A DNA stretch of 60,686 nucleotides, from the NCBI GenBank assembly GCA_964603125.1, contig CAZRUA010000009.1, positions 1-60,686 of the forward strand. Direction: 5' to 3'. Both the position numbers and the translations under genes were made by a program. The DNA is from CAZRUA01 sp964603125 (GTDB taxonomy: Bacteria; Bacteroidota; Bacteroidia; B-17B0; Aurantibacillaceae). This document shows, piece by piece, positions 19,152 through 28,500 of the stretch. Below the pieces are notes generated by a model. The model ran no database searches. It was not told the DNA's origin and worked only from the letters and a program-made list of their open reading frames with translations. Position 1 is the stretch's first letter, and every line of letters starts with the position of its first letter.

Positions 19152-19622
19152 TTATTTCTTTGTCTTTTGCATTTTCAAACCCTTCTCATACATCTCAATC
19201 CAAGCATCTACAGTAATTTTAGAACAAAGTTCAGCAATTAGTTTATAAGGTATATCGTCCATCTTTTTAAATCGGATACAACTTTTACCCATATCTAATT
19301 TTGTTTTACAATGCTTTGGATACTCATCGGTAAACCATTTCAACAACTTTGGATCACAATAAATACCCATGTGATACAAAGCAATAAAATTCTTTTGCGA
19401 TGCAATACTCAAAAACATTAAAGGCAATGATGGGTCGCAGTGGTATCCATTAGGATAAGTTGAAAGCGGAACAACATAACCCAACATACCGTAAGCCATT
19501 CCTTCTTTAAATCCTTTAGGTAGGCTTTTACTAATTTCCTTACGTAATTTAGTCATCACCTCAACTCTATCAGCTGGCAATTCCTTAATATAATCGTCTG
19601 GGGTAAGAGCTTTACTTTGCAT
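19152..19622 (-). CDS. DUF1801/YdhG-like protein
   Basis: A 156-residue soluble protein. Recognisable DUF1801 features are the start (TPDDYIKELPADRVEVMTKLRKEI), the central KEGMAYGMLGYVVP segment, FLSIASQKNFIALYHMG and the MGKSCIRFKKMDDIPYKLIAEL motif. The family is widespread and lacks a firm biochemical role; frataxin-like folds have been described for related proteins. The gene lies 3 bp downstream of the MFS permease gene on the same strand, so the two are probably co-transcribed. Confidence 0.8.
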   Translation of the reverse strand: MQSKALTPDDYIKELPADRVEVMTKLRKEISKSLPKGFKEGMAYGMLGYVVPLSTYPNGYHCDPSLPLMFLSIASQKNFIALYHMGIYCDPKLLKWFTDEYPKHCKTKLDMGKSCIRFKKMDDIPYKLIAELCSKITVDAWIEMYEKGLKMQKTKK

Positions 19623-19625
19623 AGT

Positions 19626-20882
19626 TTAGTGACTTATATTTTCAACATCCTTAGCGTTATGCTTATGCTTAAAAAGTATAGCAAATAAAATTGCAATACC
19701 TAAAGCATATAAAGCAAAACAGGTCCAAATGCTTTTCCAATCGCGTGTTTGGTCAGCGTTGGTAAAATATGTTGTTATGATTATGGAACTAACTTTACTT
19801 CCCATAAAAGCTCCAAAACCATTCGACATCATCATAAAAACTCCTTGAGCCGAAGAACGTATTTTTGAATCGGTAGTTGTTTCAACAAACAATGAACCCG
19901 AAATATTGAAGAAATCGAAAGCCATTCCGTAAACAATACATGAAACAATAATCATCCATAATCCATCCGATGGATTACCGTAAGCGAATAATCCAAAACG
20001 AAGTACCCAAGCCAACATGCTTATTAGCATTACATTTTTTATTCCGAAACGTTTTAAGAAAAAAGGAATAGCTAAAATGAACAATGTCTCAGATATTTGG
20101 GAGATAGACATGATGATTGTAGAATACTTCACCACGAATGAGTCGGCATACTTAGGTACGTTTTTAAACTCCGATAAATAACCATCTCCATACATATTGG
20201 TTAATTGCAAGGCAGCACCTAACAATAATGAGAATAAGAAGAATAATGCCATTTTGTATTTAGAAAATAAAACAAAAGCTTGTAAACCAAATTTTTCCGC
20301 AAAGCTTGCATTTTCTTTAATTAGACGTTGTGGCGGACATTTCGGTAATGTAAACGAATAAAAACCTAGTATAATGGAAGCGGCTGCTGAAATGAAAAAC
20401 ATATTAGCAGAAGCTTTGTTACCTGTTAAATTAACCACCCACATAGCAGCGATGAAGCCAATAGTTCCCCACACTCTAATAGGAGGGAATACCTTTACTA
20501 CATCATAGTTTTTATCTTTTAAAATTGTGTAAGCTACGGAGTTTGATAATGAAATGGTAGGCATATAGGCCATCATAGCTGCAAAAATAATCCAATAAAA
20601 CTCTGAGTCATTACTGGCAAAAGGCAAACACGCAATAGCTATTCCACTTAAAACATGTAATATTCCGTATAAACGCTCAGCATTAATTAATTTATCAGCT
20701 ATTATACCTGTAATAGCAGGCATTATTATCGATGATATTGCTAAAGTTCCAAAAACATCACCGAATCTTGAACCGCTCCAATGTTTGGTTTCAAACCAAA
20801 AATTATAAATTGTTATAAGCCAAGCACCCCAAACAAAAAACTGTAAAAAACTCATTACAGTTAAACGCATTTTTAAATTCAT
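19626..20882 (-). CDS. MFS permease of the nucleoside:H+ symporter family
   Basis: A 418-residue integral membrane protein with about twelve hydrophobic helices. The N-terminus (MRLTVMSFLQFFVWGAWLITIYNFW) and the GTLAISSIIMPAITGIIADKLINAERLYGILHVLSG segment match the NupG/XapB-type nucleoside permeases found in Bacteroidota. It would import nucleosides, but substrate specificity is inferred only from family resemblance. It is followed by the DUF1801 gene (3-bp gap) and preceded by rfbA (17-bp gap) on the same strand; no functional link between the three is evident. Confidence 0.82.
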   Translation of the reverse strand: MNLKMRLTVMSFLQFFVWGAWLITIYNFWFETKHWSGSRFGDVFGTLAISSIIMPAITGIIADKLINAERLYGILHVLSGIAIACLPFASNDSEFYWIIFAAMMAYMPTISLSNSVAYTILKDKNYDVVKVFPPIRVWGTIGFIAAMWVVNLTGNKASANMFFISAAASIILGFYSFTLPKCPPQRLIKENASFAEKFGLQAFVLFSKYKMALFFLFSLLLGAALQLTNMYGDGYLSEFKNVPKYADSFVVKYSTIIMSISQISETLFILAIPFFLKRFGIKNVMLISMLAWVLRFGLFAYGNPSDGLWMIIVSCIVYGMAFDFFNISGSLFVETTTDSKIRSSAQGVFMMMSNGFGAFMGSKVSSIIITTYFTNADQTRDWKSIWTCFALYALGIAILFAILFKHKHNAKDVENISH

Positions 20883-20899
20883 ATCTCCCCTTTTAAAAT

Positions 20900-21769
20900 T
20901 TACAACTTACCATCAGCCAATTTAAGCAAATAATCGCCGTAGCCACTTTTGGTTAATGGCTCTGCAATTTTGCGTAATTGCTCCTTATTTATAAAGCCCA
21001 TATTGTAGGCAACCTCTTCAATACAACCTATTTTTAAACCTTGTCTTTCTTCAATTACCTGCACAAATTGACCAGCCTGTGTTAATGAAGCAAATGTTCC
21101 AGTATCCAACCAAGCTGTTCCTCTATCTAAAATACTTACTTTTAGTTTGCCTTGTTTTAAATACTCTTTGTTGACATCCGTTATTTCGTACTCGCCACGC
21201 GCCGAAGGTTTTAATTCCTTTGCAATTTTCACTACCGAATTATCATAAAAATACAATCCTGGTACTGCGTAGCTCGATTTTGGAGCCTTAGGTTTTTCTT
21301 CAATAGATAACACATTATTATCCTTATCGAATTCCACAACACCATATCTTTCAGGGTCGCTAACATGATAAGCAAAAACAACACCGCCATCAGGATTATT
21401 AATTTTTTGCAAAGTTCTTCCTAGGCCCATGCCATAGAAAATATTATCTCCTAAAACAAGAGCAACTTTATCGTTTCCAATAAACTCTTCGCCTAAAACA
21501 AAAGCTTGTGCTAATCCGTTTGGCACTTCTTGTACCTTGTACGAAAACTTACAACCAATATTCTCTCCAGAGCCCAATAAACGCTGAAAATTAGGTAAAT
21601 CGTGTGGAGTTGAAATAATTAAGATTTCATTTATACCCGCCATCATTAGTACCGATAGTGGATAATAAATCATTGGTTTGTCATAAATTGGCATCATTTG
21701 CTTACTCATTGCCAATGTTAATGGATGCAAACGTGTTCCTGAACCACCTGCTAAAATAATTCCCTTCAT
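20900..21769 (-). CDS. rfbA: Glucose-1-phosphate thymidylyltransferase (RmlA/RfbA)
   Basis: Makes dTDP-glucose from dTTP and glucose 1-phosphate, the first step of dTDP-L-rhamnose synthesis for surface polysaccharides. The 289-residue product starts MKGIILAGGSGTRLHPLT with the nucleotide-binding loop at residues 7-13, and contains PMIYYPLSVLMMAGI, VLGDNIFYG, EEKPKAPKS and WLDTGT motifs. Length is typical. No other rml genes are in the window, so the rest of the pathway is encoded elsewhere. It is transcribed divergently from the DUF177 gene. Confidence 0.96.
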   Translation of the reverse strand: MKGIILAGGSGTRLHPLTLAMSKQMMPIYDKPMIYYPLSVLMMAGINEILIISTPHDLPNFQRLLGSGENIGCKFSYKVQEVPNGLAQAFVLGEEFIGNDKVALVLGDNIFYGMGLGRTLQKINNPDGGVVFAYHVSDPERYGVVEFDKDNNVLSIEEKPKAPKSSYAVPGLYFYDNSVVKIAKELKPSARGEYEITDVNKEYLKQGKLKVSILDRGTAWLDTGTFASLTQAGQFVQVIEERQGLKIGCIEEVAYNMGFINKEQLRKIAEPLTKSGYGDYLLKLADGKL

Positions 21770-21869
21770 AAATCCTTGTTTTTTGTACTAATATAAAATT
21801 ATCCTCCACATTTTTTGGCTCATTATCAATATTATTTGCTGTAAAATTTCATCGAATCAATTAAAATTG

Positions 21870-21877
21870 TATATTTG
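21870..21877 (+). promoter_or_regulatory. -7 promoter element for the DUF177-rpmF block
   Basis: TATATTTG matches the Bacteroidota -7 consensus TAnnTTTG and lies 18 bases before the ATG at 21896. No clear -33 TTG at standard spacing was found. Confidence 0.55.
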
Positions 21878-21895
21878 CACCCCCATAATTGAGAA

Positions 21896-22420
21896 ATGGC
21901 CCGAAATGAATACATAATAAAATTCGGAGGCTTAGCGATAGGTAACCATACTTTTCAGTTTGAAATTGGGAATAAGTTCTTTGAGAATAGTGATTTAGTT
22001 GACTTCACAGATGCTAAGTTAAACGTTGATTTAGAGTTTATTAAGCAATCGAGCTTAATAGTTTTAAATTTTCATATTACTGGCACTATTGGTTTACAAT
22101 GTGATAGATGCTTAATTGATTTTGACCAAAAAATTGATGCAAAGCACACCCTATTTGTAAAACATGGAAACGAAGAAACTGAAAGTGAAGAGGTAATTAT
22201 GTTAGCTCATGGCGAAACAGAAGTAGATATTTCACAATCATTATACGAATTTGTAGTTTTGGCAAGCCCTCAGCGAAGAGTACCTTGCGAAAACGATAAA
22301 AAATTCAAATGCGATACCGAAACATTAAACAAATTAAACGGAATCATAGTTGAAGAAGAACCTAAAGAAGAAACAAACCCAATTTGGGACAAATTAAAAA
22401 ACATAAATAATAACAATTAA
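21896..22420 (+). CDS. YceD/DUF177 family protein
   Basis: A 174-residue cytoplasmic protein. The family signature is seen as LQCDRCLIDFDQ at residues ~65-75 and a second Cys-containing segment (VPCENDKKFKCDTETLNKLN). YceD-family proteins are almost always encoded next to rpmF and have been linked to 23S rRNA accumulation or ribosome assembly. Here it is directly upstream of rpmF with an 11-bp gap, followed by plsX and fabH, the common bacterial order. Confidence 0.9.
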   Translation: MARNEYIIKFGGLAIGNHTFQFEIGNKFFENSDLVDFTDAKLNVDLEFIKQSSLIVLNFHITGTIGLQCDRCLIDFDQKIDAKHTLFVKHGNEETESEEVIMLAHGETEVDISQSLYEFVVLASPQRRVPCENDKKFKCDTETLNKLNGIIVEEEPKEETNPIWDKLKNINNNN

Positions 22421-22431
22421 AATAGAATAAA

Positions 22432-22620
22432 ATGCCTAATCCAAAACGAAAACTCTCGAAAAGTCGCCGTGATAAACGTAGAACACATTATAAAGCTACT
22501 GCTTCAACAATTTCAGTTGATGGAACTACTGGCGAAGCACACTTACGTCACCGTGCACACTGGCACGAAGGAAAACTTTACTATAAAGGTAAAGTAGTAA
22601 TGGAAAAAGCTGAAAAATAA
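22432..22620 (+). CDS. rpmF: 50S ribosomal protein L32
   Basis: A 62-residue basic protein with the standard L32 start MPNPKRKLSKSRRDKRRTHYKA, then ISVDGTTGEAHLRHRAHW. It lacks the CxxC...C Cys residues of zinc-binding L32 forms, so it is the zinc-independent type. The position after the YceD gene and before plsX/fabH is standard. Confidence 0.97.
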   Translation: MPNPKRKLSKSRRDKRRTHYKATASTISVDGTTGEAHLRHRAHWHEGKLYYKGKVVMEKAEK

Positions 22621-22637
22621 TATTTTCAATTTTTAGT

Positions 22638-22665
22638 AAAAAACAGGCCAAAAGCCTGTTTTTTT
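22638..22665 (+). terminator. Intrinsic terminator after rpmF
   Basis: The hairpin AAACAGGC-CAAAA-GCCTGTTT (22641-22661), extended by A/T pairs, is followed by a T run. It separates rpmF from plsX and suggests plsX has its own promoter or depends on read-through. Confidence 0.8.
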
Positions 22666-22811
22666 CGTTTAAAACATAAAGTTTTGAGCATTTTTACTAA
22701 AAAAACGGTTAAAAACTTTAAATTTTTGTATTGCATATTATTTATTTTTTTAGTTCCTTAGCCGAGTTTTTTAACCCTTGAATTTTAAAAAATTCGTAAC
22801 AAAAAAACTTA

Positions 22812-23750
22812 ATGAAGATAGGTTTTGATATAATGGGTGGTGATTTTGCCCCCAACAATGAGTTAGCAGGTGCCATTCTTGCTCAAAAAGAACTGCCTGC
22901 CTCAGTAAAAATAGTATTGATAGGTGACAGCGAGCGTGCAAAAGCTTACTTTAAGGAGAAAGGTGTAAACGAAAACTTATTTGAATACGTTCACACAACC
23001 GAGGTAATTGATATGGGTGAACACCCAACCAAAGCTTTCTCGCAAAAACCAAACTCAAGTATAGCAGTAGGTTTTAAATTATTAAAAGAAAATCAAATAC
23101 AGGCTTTTAGTAGTGCAGGTAATACAGGAGCTATGTTAGTTGGCTCTATGTTCACTGTAAAAACAATACCTGGGGTTATACGCCCTTGTATTACATCGGT
23201 GCTACCAAAAGTTACTGGTGGTGTAGGTTTAATACTTGATGTGGGTACCAATGCCGATTGTAAACCAGATGTTTTATATCAATTTGGTATACTAGGATCT
23301 ATTTTTGCCGAACATGTTTATAAAATAGATAAACCAAAAGTTGGCTTATTAAATATTGGAACTGAACCTGAAAAAGGGAATTTAGTTACCCAAGCTACCT
23401 ATAACTTAATGAAAGATACCAAGGATTTTAATTTCATTGGTAATATTGAAGGTCGTGATTTATTTAATGATAAAGCGGATGTTATCGTAACTGAAGGTTT
23501 TACTGGAAACATTGTATTAAAACAAGCCGAATCATTTTACCGTTTAATTAGCAAACGAGGAAGAAGTGATGAGTATTTTGATAGATTTAATTATGAAAAT
23601 TACGGCGGAACCCCAATTTTAGGAATAAACGGAACTGTACTAATTGCTCATGGCATTTCGAGTGATGTTGCGTTTAAAAATATGCTTTTATTAGCAATGG
23701 ATATTGTTAATGCCGATATGGCGAGCAAAATAAAACAAGTATTTAATTAA
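22812..23750 (+). CDS. plsX: Phosphate acyltransferase PlsX
   Basis: Converts acyl-ACP to acyl-phosphate, feeding phosphatidic acid synthesis. The 312-residue protein has MKIGFDIMGGDFAPN at the N-terminus, SSAGNTGAMLVGS, GLLNIGTEPEKGN and GFTGNIVLKQAES motifs characteristic of PlsX. Length is close to the usual 320-340 residues. It lies 4 bp before fabH in the conserved phospholipid/fatty-acid cluster. A 191-bp gap containing a terminator separates it from rpmF. Confidence 0.96.
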   Translation: MKIGFDIMGGDFAPNNELAGAILAQKELPASVKIVLIGDSERAKAYFKEKGVNENLFEYVHTTEVIDMGEHPTKAFSQKPNSSIAVGFKLLKENQIQAFSSAGNTGAMLVGSMFTVKTIPGVIRPCITSVLPKVTGGVGLILDVGTNADCKPDVLYQFGILGSIFAEHVYKIDKPKVGLLNIGTEPEKGNLVTQATYNLMKDTKDFNFIGNIEGRDLFNDKADVIVTEGFTGNIVLKQAESFYRLISKRGRSDEYFDRFNYENYGGTPILGINGTVLIAHGISSDVAFKNMLLLAMDIVNADMASKIKQVFN

Positions 23751-23754
23751 AAGA

Positions 23755-24747
23755 ATGAAAATAACAGCAGCAATAACAGCCGTTGGCGGATATGTTCCCG
23801 ATTATATTTTAACTAATCAGGAATTATCAACCATGGTTGAAACTAACGATGAGTGGATTACTTCGCGCACCGGAATAAAAGAAAGAAGAATTTTAAAAGG
23901 TGAAGGCAAAGGCTTATCGGATATGTGTGTTGAAGCAGCTAACGAACTTTTAAAAAAACGTGGCATTTCTCCTGAAGAACTCGATATGGTGATAGTAGGA
24001 ACCATCACAGGCGATTACGGTTTTCCATCTACATCAAATGTAATATGTGATAAAATTGGAGCTAAAAACGCTTGGGGATATGATTTATCAGCAGCCTGCT
24101 CTGGTTTTATTTATGCTTTAGCAACGGGTGCTCAATTTATTGAAACTGGAAGATATAAAAAGGTATTAGTGATTGGCGGCGATAAAATGTCGTCGATTAT
24201 TGATTATACTGACAGAGCTACTTGTATTATTTTTGGTGATGGTGCTGGAGCTGTTTTGCTTGAGCCAAATACTGAAGATTTAGGAGTACAAGATTTTATT
24301 TTAAAAGCCGACGGTACTGGACGTAACTTTTTATGCATGCACGCAGGCGGTTCAGTTTTACCTGCAAGTCACGCAACTGTTGATGCACGTCAGCATTACG
24401 TTGTTCAAGAAGGACAAACAGTTTACAAATTTGCAGTAAAAGGTATGGCCGATGTGAGTGCTGAAATTATGGAACGTAATCAATTAAAAGGTGAAGATGT
24501 TGCTTGGTTGGTTCCACATCAAGCTAACAAACGTATTATTGATGCCACAGCAAGCCGCGTTGGTATACCCGACGAAAAAATAATGATGAACATTGAAAGA
24601 TACGGCAATACGACTGCTGGAACAATACCTCTTTTATTATGGGATTACGAAAAGCAATTAAAAAAAGGAGATAATTTAATTATTTCGGCTTTTGGAGGAG
24701 GATTTACATGGGGCTCAGTATGGTTAAAATGGGCTTACAATTCATAA
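23755..24747 (+). CDS. fabH: 3-oxoacyl-ACP synthase III (FabH)
   Basis: Condenses acetyl-CoA with malonyl-ACP to start fatty-acid chains. The 330-residue thiolase-fold protein shows the complete catalytic triad: Cys115 in LSAACSGF, His255 in PHQANKR and Asn285 in YGNTTAGT. The C-terminal GGGFTWGS loop is also typical. It follows plsX by 4 bp and precedes accB by 59 bp. Confidence 0.97.
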   Translation: MKITAAITAVGGYVPDYILTNQELSTMVETNDEWITSRTGIKERRILKGEGKGLSDMCVEAANELLKKRGISPEELDMVIVGTITGDYGFPSTSNVICDKIGAKNAWGYDLSAACSGFIYALATGAQFIETGRYKKVLVIGGDKMSSIIDYTDRATCIIFGDGAGAVLLEPNTEDLGVQDFILKADGTGRNFLCMHAGGSVLPASHATVDARQHYVVQEGQTVYKFAVKGMADVSAEIMERNQLKGEDVAWLVPHQANKRIIDATASRVGIPDEKIMMNIERYGNTTAGTIPLLLWDYEKQLKKGDNLIISAFGGGFTWGSVWLKWAYNS

Positions 24748-24806
24748 GAAACACAAACAAAACACAAATACAAAGCAAACAAAGTATCAACTAACACAAA
24801 TTAAAA

Positions 24807-25304
24807 ATGAAATTAACAGAAATTCAAGACTTAATTAAGTTTGTAGCAAAATCAGGAGTTAGCGAAGTAGAGCTAGAGACAAAAGAAGTTAAAATTGTAA
24901 TTAAAACACCTGCTGGTAAAAAGCAAGATGCACCTGTTTATGTTCAGGCAGCACCAGCGGTTCAGCATGTTGCAGCGCCAGTTGCACCTGCGGCGCCAGT
25001 TGCAAACACTGAGGTTAAAACTCCAGCTGCTCCAGCAACTCCGGCTGCAGATGACGATAGCAAATACATTACTATTAAATCTCCAATGATTGGTACTTTT
25101 TACCGTAGTCCAGGACCAGACAAACCTCTTTTTGTTAATGTTGGTGATGAAATTGCTCCAGGTAAAACAGTTTGTATTATCGAAGCAATGAAATTGTTTA
25201 ACGAAATTGAGAGTGAAGTAAAAGGTAAGATTGTTAAGGTATTGGTAAATGATGCTACTCCTGTTGAGTACGATCAACCATTATTCTTAGTTGATCCTTC
25301 TTAA
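24807..25304 (+). CDS. accB: Acetyl-CoA carboxylase biotin carboxyl carrier protein
   Basis: Carries biotin for acetyl-CoA carboxylase. The 165-residue protein has an N-terminal domain, an Ala/Pro/Val-rich linker at residues ~45-82 and the biotinyl domain with PMIGTFYRSPGPD and EAMK; the biotinylated residue is Lys129. It sits between fabH and accC; the 135-bp gap before accC contains an A/T-rich inverted repeat. Confidence 0.97.
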   Translation: MKLTEIQDLIKFVAKSGVSEVELETKEVKIVIKTPAGKKQDAPVYVQAAPAVQHVAAPVAPAAPVANTEVKTPAAPATPAADDDSKYITIKSPMIGTFYRSPGPDKPLFVNVGDEIAPGKTVCIIEAMKLFNEIESEVKGKIVKVLVNDATPVEYDQPLFLVDPS

Positions 25305-25332
25305 ATATTTTTAGATTTCGGAAGGTAGATTT

Positions 25333-25413
25333 TAGATTTAAAATCCCAACTGCATTTTAAAAAAGTTTAGAGTTTATTAATATGATTTCTCATTTGGGAT
25401 TTAAAATCCTAAA
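25333..25413. repeat. A/T-rich inverted repeat between accB and accC
   Basis: GATTTAAAATCCCA near 25334 and TGGGATTTAAAATCC near 25396 are near-inverted copies flanking about 50 bases. The gap holds no ORF. It could be an RNA hairpin that adjusts accC expression, or a chance product of A/T-rich sequence. Confidence 0.4.
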
Positions 25414-25439
25414 TGCTAAGTCTTAAATCTTAAATTAAA

Positions 25440-26780
25440 ATGTTTAAAAAAATATTAATTGCTAATCGTGGCGAAATTGCTTTGCGTGTTATACGTACTT
25501 GTCGCGAGATGGGAATAAAAACGGTAGCTGTTTATAGTACTGCCGACAAGGAATCATTGCACGTGAAATTTGCTGATGAGGCTGTATGTATTGGACCTCC
25601 GCCAAGCAAAGAATCATACTTAAACATGGCAAGTATAATTGCAGCAGCTGAAATTACAAATGCCGACGCAATTCATCCTGGTTATGGTTTCTTAAGTGAA
25701 AACGCAAGATTTTCGCAAGTATGTAAAGACCATAATATTAAATTCATTGGTGCTTCTCCCGAAATGATTAATCAAATGGGAGATAAAAGTAACGCAAAAG
25801 CTACCATGATTAAAGCTGGTGTACCTTGCGTTCCAGGTTCGGATGGTTTATTAGAAAGCGTTGAGCAAGCAATTGCTGAGGCTAAACAAGTTGGTTATCC
25901 TGTTATCATTAAGGCTACCGCAGGTGGTGGTGGACGTGGTATGCGTATTATTTGGAAAGAGGAAGAACTTGCTCCAAGTTTTGAATCGGCAAGTAAAGAA
26001 GCAGAAGCTGCATTTGGTAATGGCGCCATGTATATGGAAAAATTTATTGAAGAGCCTCGTCATATCGAAATTCAAATTGTAGGAGATCAATACGGAAAAG
26101 CTTGTCACTTAAGTGAGCGTGATTGCTCAATTCAACGTCGTCATCAAAAATTGGTAGAGGAAACTCCTTCTCCATTTATGACACCCGAATTGCGCGAAGC
26201 TATGGGTGATGCTGCTGTTAAAGCTGCTTTATCTATTGGTTATGAAGGTGTAGGTACTGTTGAATTTTTAGTTGACAAACACCGTAATTTCTATTTCATG
26301 GAAATGAATACACGTATTCAAGTGGAGCATCCAATTACTGAAGAGGTAATTGACTACGATTTGATTCGTGAACAAATATTAGTGGCTGCAGGCGTTCCTA
26401 TTTCAGGAAAAAATTACTACCCTCAATTACATGCTATTGAGTGCCGTATTAATGCCGAAAATCCATTTATGAATTTCGTTCCATCTCCGGGTAAAATTAC
26501 AACTTTACATACACCAGGTGGGCATGGAGTGCGCGTAGATAGCCATGTTTATAGTGGTTATACTATTCCGCCAAATTATGATAGTATGATTGGGAAATTA
26601 ATTACTGTAGCACAAACTCGTGAAGAAGCTATTGCAAAAATGCACCGTGCTTTAAGTGAGTATGTGATTGAAGGTATTAAAACCACTATCCCATTCCATT
26701 TAAAATTAATGCAAAACGAAGATTTTAAAAAAGGTAATTACACCACTAAGTTCTTAGAAACTTGGGATTTTAAATCTTAA
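25440..26780 (+). CDS. accC: Acetyl-CoA carboxylase biotin carboxylase subunit
   Basis: ATP-grasp enzyme that carboxylates biotin on AccB. The 446-residue protein starts MFKKILIANRGEIALRVIRT and contains the glycine loop KATAGGGGRGMRI, HLSERDCSIQRRHQKLVEE, EFLVDKHRNFYFMEMNTRIQVEHP and ECRINAENP, all diagnostic. Length is normal. It ends the fatty-acid block and is followed by a strong terminator. Confidence 0.97.
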   Translation: MFKKILIANRGEIALRVIRTCREMGIKTVAVYSTADKESLHVKFADEAVCIGPPPSKESYLNMASIIAAAEITNADAIHPGYGFLSENARFSQVCKDHNIKFIGASPEMINQMGDKSNAKATMIKAGVPCVPGSDGLLESVEQAIAEAKQVGYPVIIKATAGGGGRGMRIIWKEEELAPSFESASKEAEAAFGNGAMYMEKFIEEPRHIEIQIVGDQYGKACHLSERDCSIQRRHQKLVEETPSPFMTPELREAMGDAAVKAALSIGYEGVGTVEFLVDKHRNFYFMEMNTRIQVEHPITEEVIDYDLIREQILVAAGVPISGKNYYPQLHAIECRINAENPFMNFVPSPGKITTLHTPGGHGVRVDSHVYSGYTIPPNYDSMIGKLITVAQTREEAIAKMHRALSEYVIEGIKTTIPFHLKLMQNEDFKKGNYTTKFLETWDFKS

Positions 26781-26784
26781 AAAC

Positions 26785-26814
26785 AAAAACGCCGAAATTA
26801 ATTTCGGCGTTTTT
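26785..26814 (+). terminator. Intrinsic terminator after accC
   Basis: AAAAACGCCGAAAT pairs with ATTTCGGCGTTTTT around a very short loop, followed by T residues: a strong rho-independent terminator. Confidence 0.85.
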
Positions 26815-26904
26815 TATTTGTATTTTCTACCAACAACCTTTTTATTCGTCTAATAAGTAATTATTTGCTTCATAGATACTTTACTTTTACGTGCCTAAAT
26901 TACA

Positions 26905-28500
26905 ATGCTCAAAAAGTACAAATATCATGTTATTCTGCTTCTGTTTTCAGTTGTAGGATTTCTTGTGCTACACAAAATCCTCAATTCTTACGAAGAAAAA
27001 GACAAACAAAACTACGTTGAACACCTACAAAAATCGCATAGCGAGGCAGTAATGCGGGTAGAAACAGGAATTAATATTTATTCTACCATAGTTTCCTCTA
27101 TTCGATCTTACATCCAAAACAATAAAGAATTTCCGAGCGAAAAACAATTACAATCCTACCTTAAAGATTTAATTGAAGAAATAGATTTTAAAGATTCAAT
27201 TGTAATTTCTTGGGTAGATTCAAACGAAGTGTTTCAATATTGCATTACTCCCAAACAAATTGATCCATTTCATTTAAAAGGAATTAATGTATCAAAACTA
27301 AGGCCGCAACACGAAATTGATAAACTAAATAAATTAATGCATGAGGATAGTATTAAACTATTTGCACCCATTAACTTAATTGAAGGCTATGCTGCATTCC
27401 CTTTCAATTTTGCTGCTAAAGATTACACAGGCAAATCAAATGGATACATTGCACCTGTTTTAAATGTAAAATACTTATTGGATTATACCTACAAAGGAAA
27501 TCATGATACTGATTTTGTGCATCGCTTCTTAATTAACGATAGCATTGATTTATCGCGCGAGGCAGTGTTTGATCACACCAAAATTAACAACAAAAAATCC
27601 GACCCTTATTTCTACAAAAACTTTAAGGTTAACACCAATTCGTTCATTTATAACACGCTCAACTTTTATGGATTAAAAATTCAAGTGGGTACTGCTTATA
27701 AATACCCCTATGAGAAGCACTACTTAATCAACCTTATCACATATGCATGGTTCTTACTCCTTTTTATATTATCGGTATTACTAGTTTTTCAGGTAAAAGC
27801 CAATCAATTAAAAAATATTAACCTTGAAAAAGCTAATAAAGAAATACAAGAAAAGAATGAGCAACTTCAATATAATGTAGAAAACATAAAACTACTGATT
27901 AAGGAAGTTCATCATAGGGTTAAAAACAACATGCAAATTATTTCGAGTTTACTTAATTTGCAATACAACGAAGAGCAAGACGAGAAGGTGAAGAATGCAT
28001 TAGAGGCATGCAAAGGAAGAATTCAATCAATGGCGTTGGTGCATCAAAAGCTGTATGCTACCGAAAATTTAAAGGATATAAATTTTAAGCAATACACTGA
28101 AAAACTTGTTGACCTAATTTCGGAAACCATTAGTAATAATGCATACACGGTAACTACAGAGATTGTTATTTCAAGCGAGATTAATTTAAATTTAGATACA
28201 TCCATACCTTTAGGATTAATCCTTAACGAACTAATCACAAACTCTTACAAACATGCTTTTAGTATTAGCGCTGAGGAAAATAAAATTAGAATTGAAATAC
28301 AAAAAATAGATGCTAGCGACAACTATAAACTTGTGTATAGTGATAGCGGAAAAGGAATTGAAGACTTATCGTTTTTAGAAAATCCTAAAACACTAGGTGT
28401 GGAATTAATCACCATTTTAACCAAACAGCTCAAAGGAAAATTAAGTTATTCCAACAAAACTCAAAGCACTTTTACAATTGACTTTAAAGAAATAGATTAG
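26905..28500 (+). CDS. Membrane sensor histidine kinase, HisKA_2 type
   Basis: A 531-residue sensor kinase. Helices at residues ~8-24 and ~273-296 enclose an extracytoplasmic sensor region of about 245 residues with no family I can name. A coiled-coil linker (~300-328) precedes the HisKA_2 dimerisation domain EVHHRVKNNMQIISSLLNLQ, with phospho-acceptor His337 (or 336), and a HATPase_c domain with the N-box ILNELITNSYKHAF and a DSGKGIEDL segment. It has no receiver domain and no response-regulator neighbour, so it is an orphan. It is convergent with the T9SS-type protein gene and their last 4 bases overlap. Confidence 0.9.
   Translation: MLKKYKYHVILLLFSVVGFLVLHKILNSYEEKDKQNYVEHLQKSHSEAVMRVETGINIYSTIVSSIRSYIQNNKEFPSEKQLQSYLKDLIEEIDFKDSIVISWVDSNEVFQYCITPKQIDPFHLKGINVSKLRPQHEIDKLNKLMHEDSIKLFAPINLIEGYAAFPFNFAAKDYTGKSNGYIAPVLNVKYLLDYTYKGNHDTDFVHRFLINDSIDLSREAVFDHTKINNKKSDPYFYKNFKVNTNSFIYNTLNFYGLKIQVGTAYKYPYEKHYLINLITYAWFLLLFILSVLLVFQVKANQLKNINLEKANKEIQEKNEQLQYNVENIKLLIKEVHHRVKNNMQIISSLLNLQYNEEQDEKVKNALEACKGRIQSMALVHQKLYATENLKDINFKQYTEKLVDLISETISNNAYTVTTEIVISSEINLNLDTSIPLGLILNELITNSYKHAFSISAEENKIRIEIQKIDASDNYKLVYSDSGKGIEDLSFLENPKTLGVELITILTKQLKGKLSYSNKTQSTFTIDFKEID

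Noticed and set aside
24873..25277. 134-codon minus-strand ORF opposite accB
   Set aside because: Shadow of accB with biased Cys/Arg/Asn composition.
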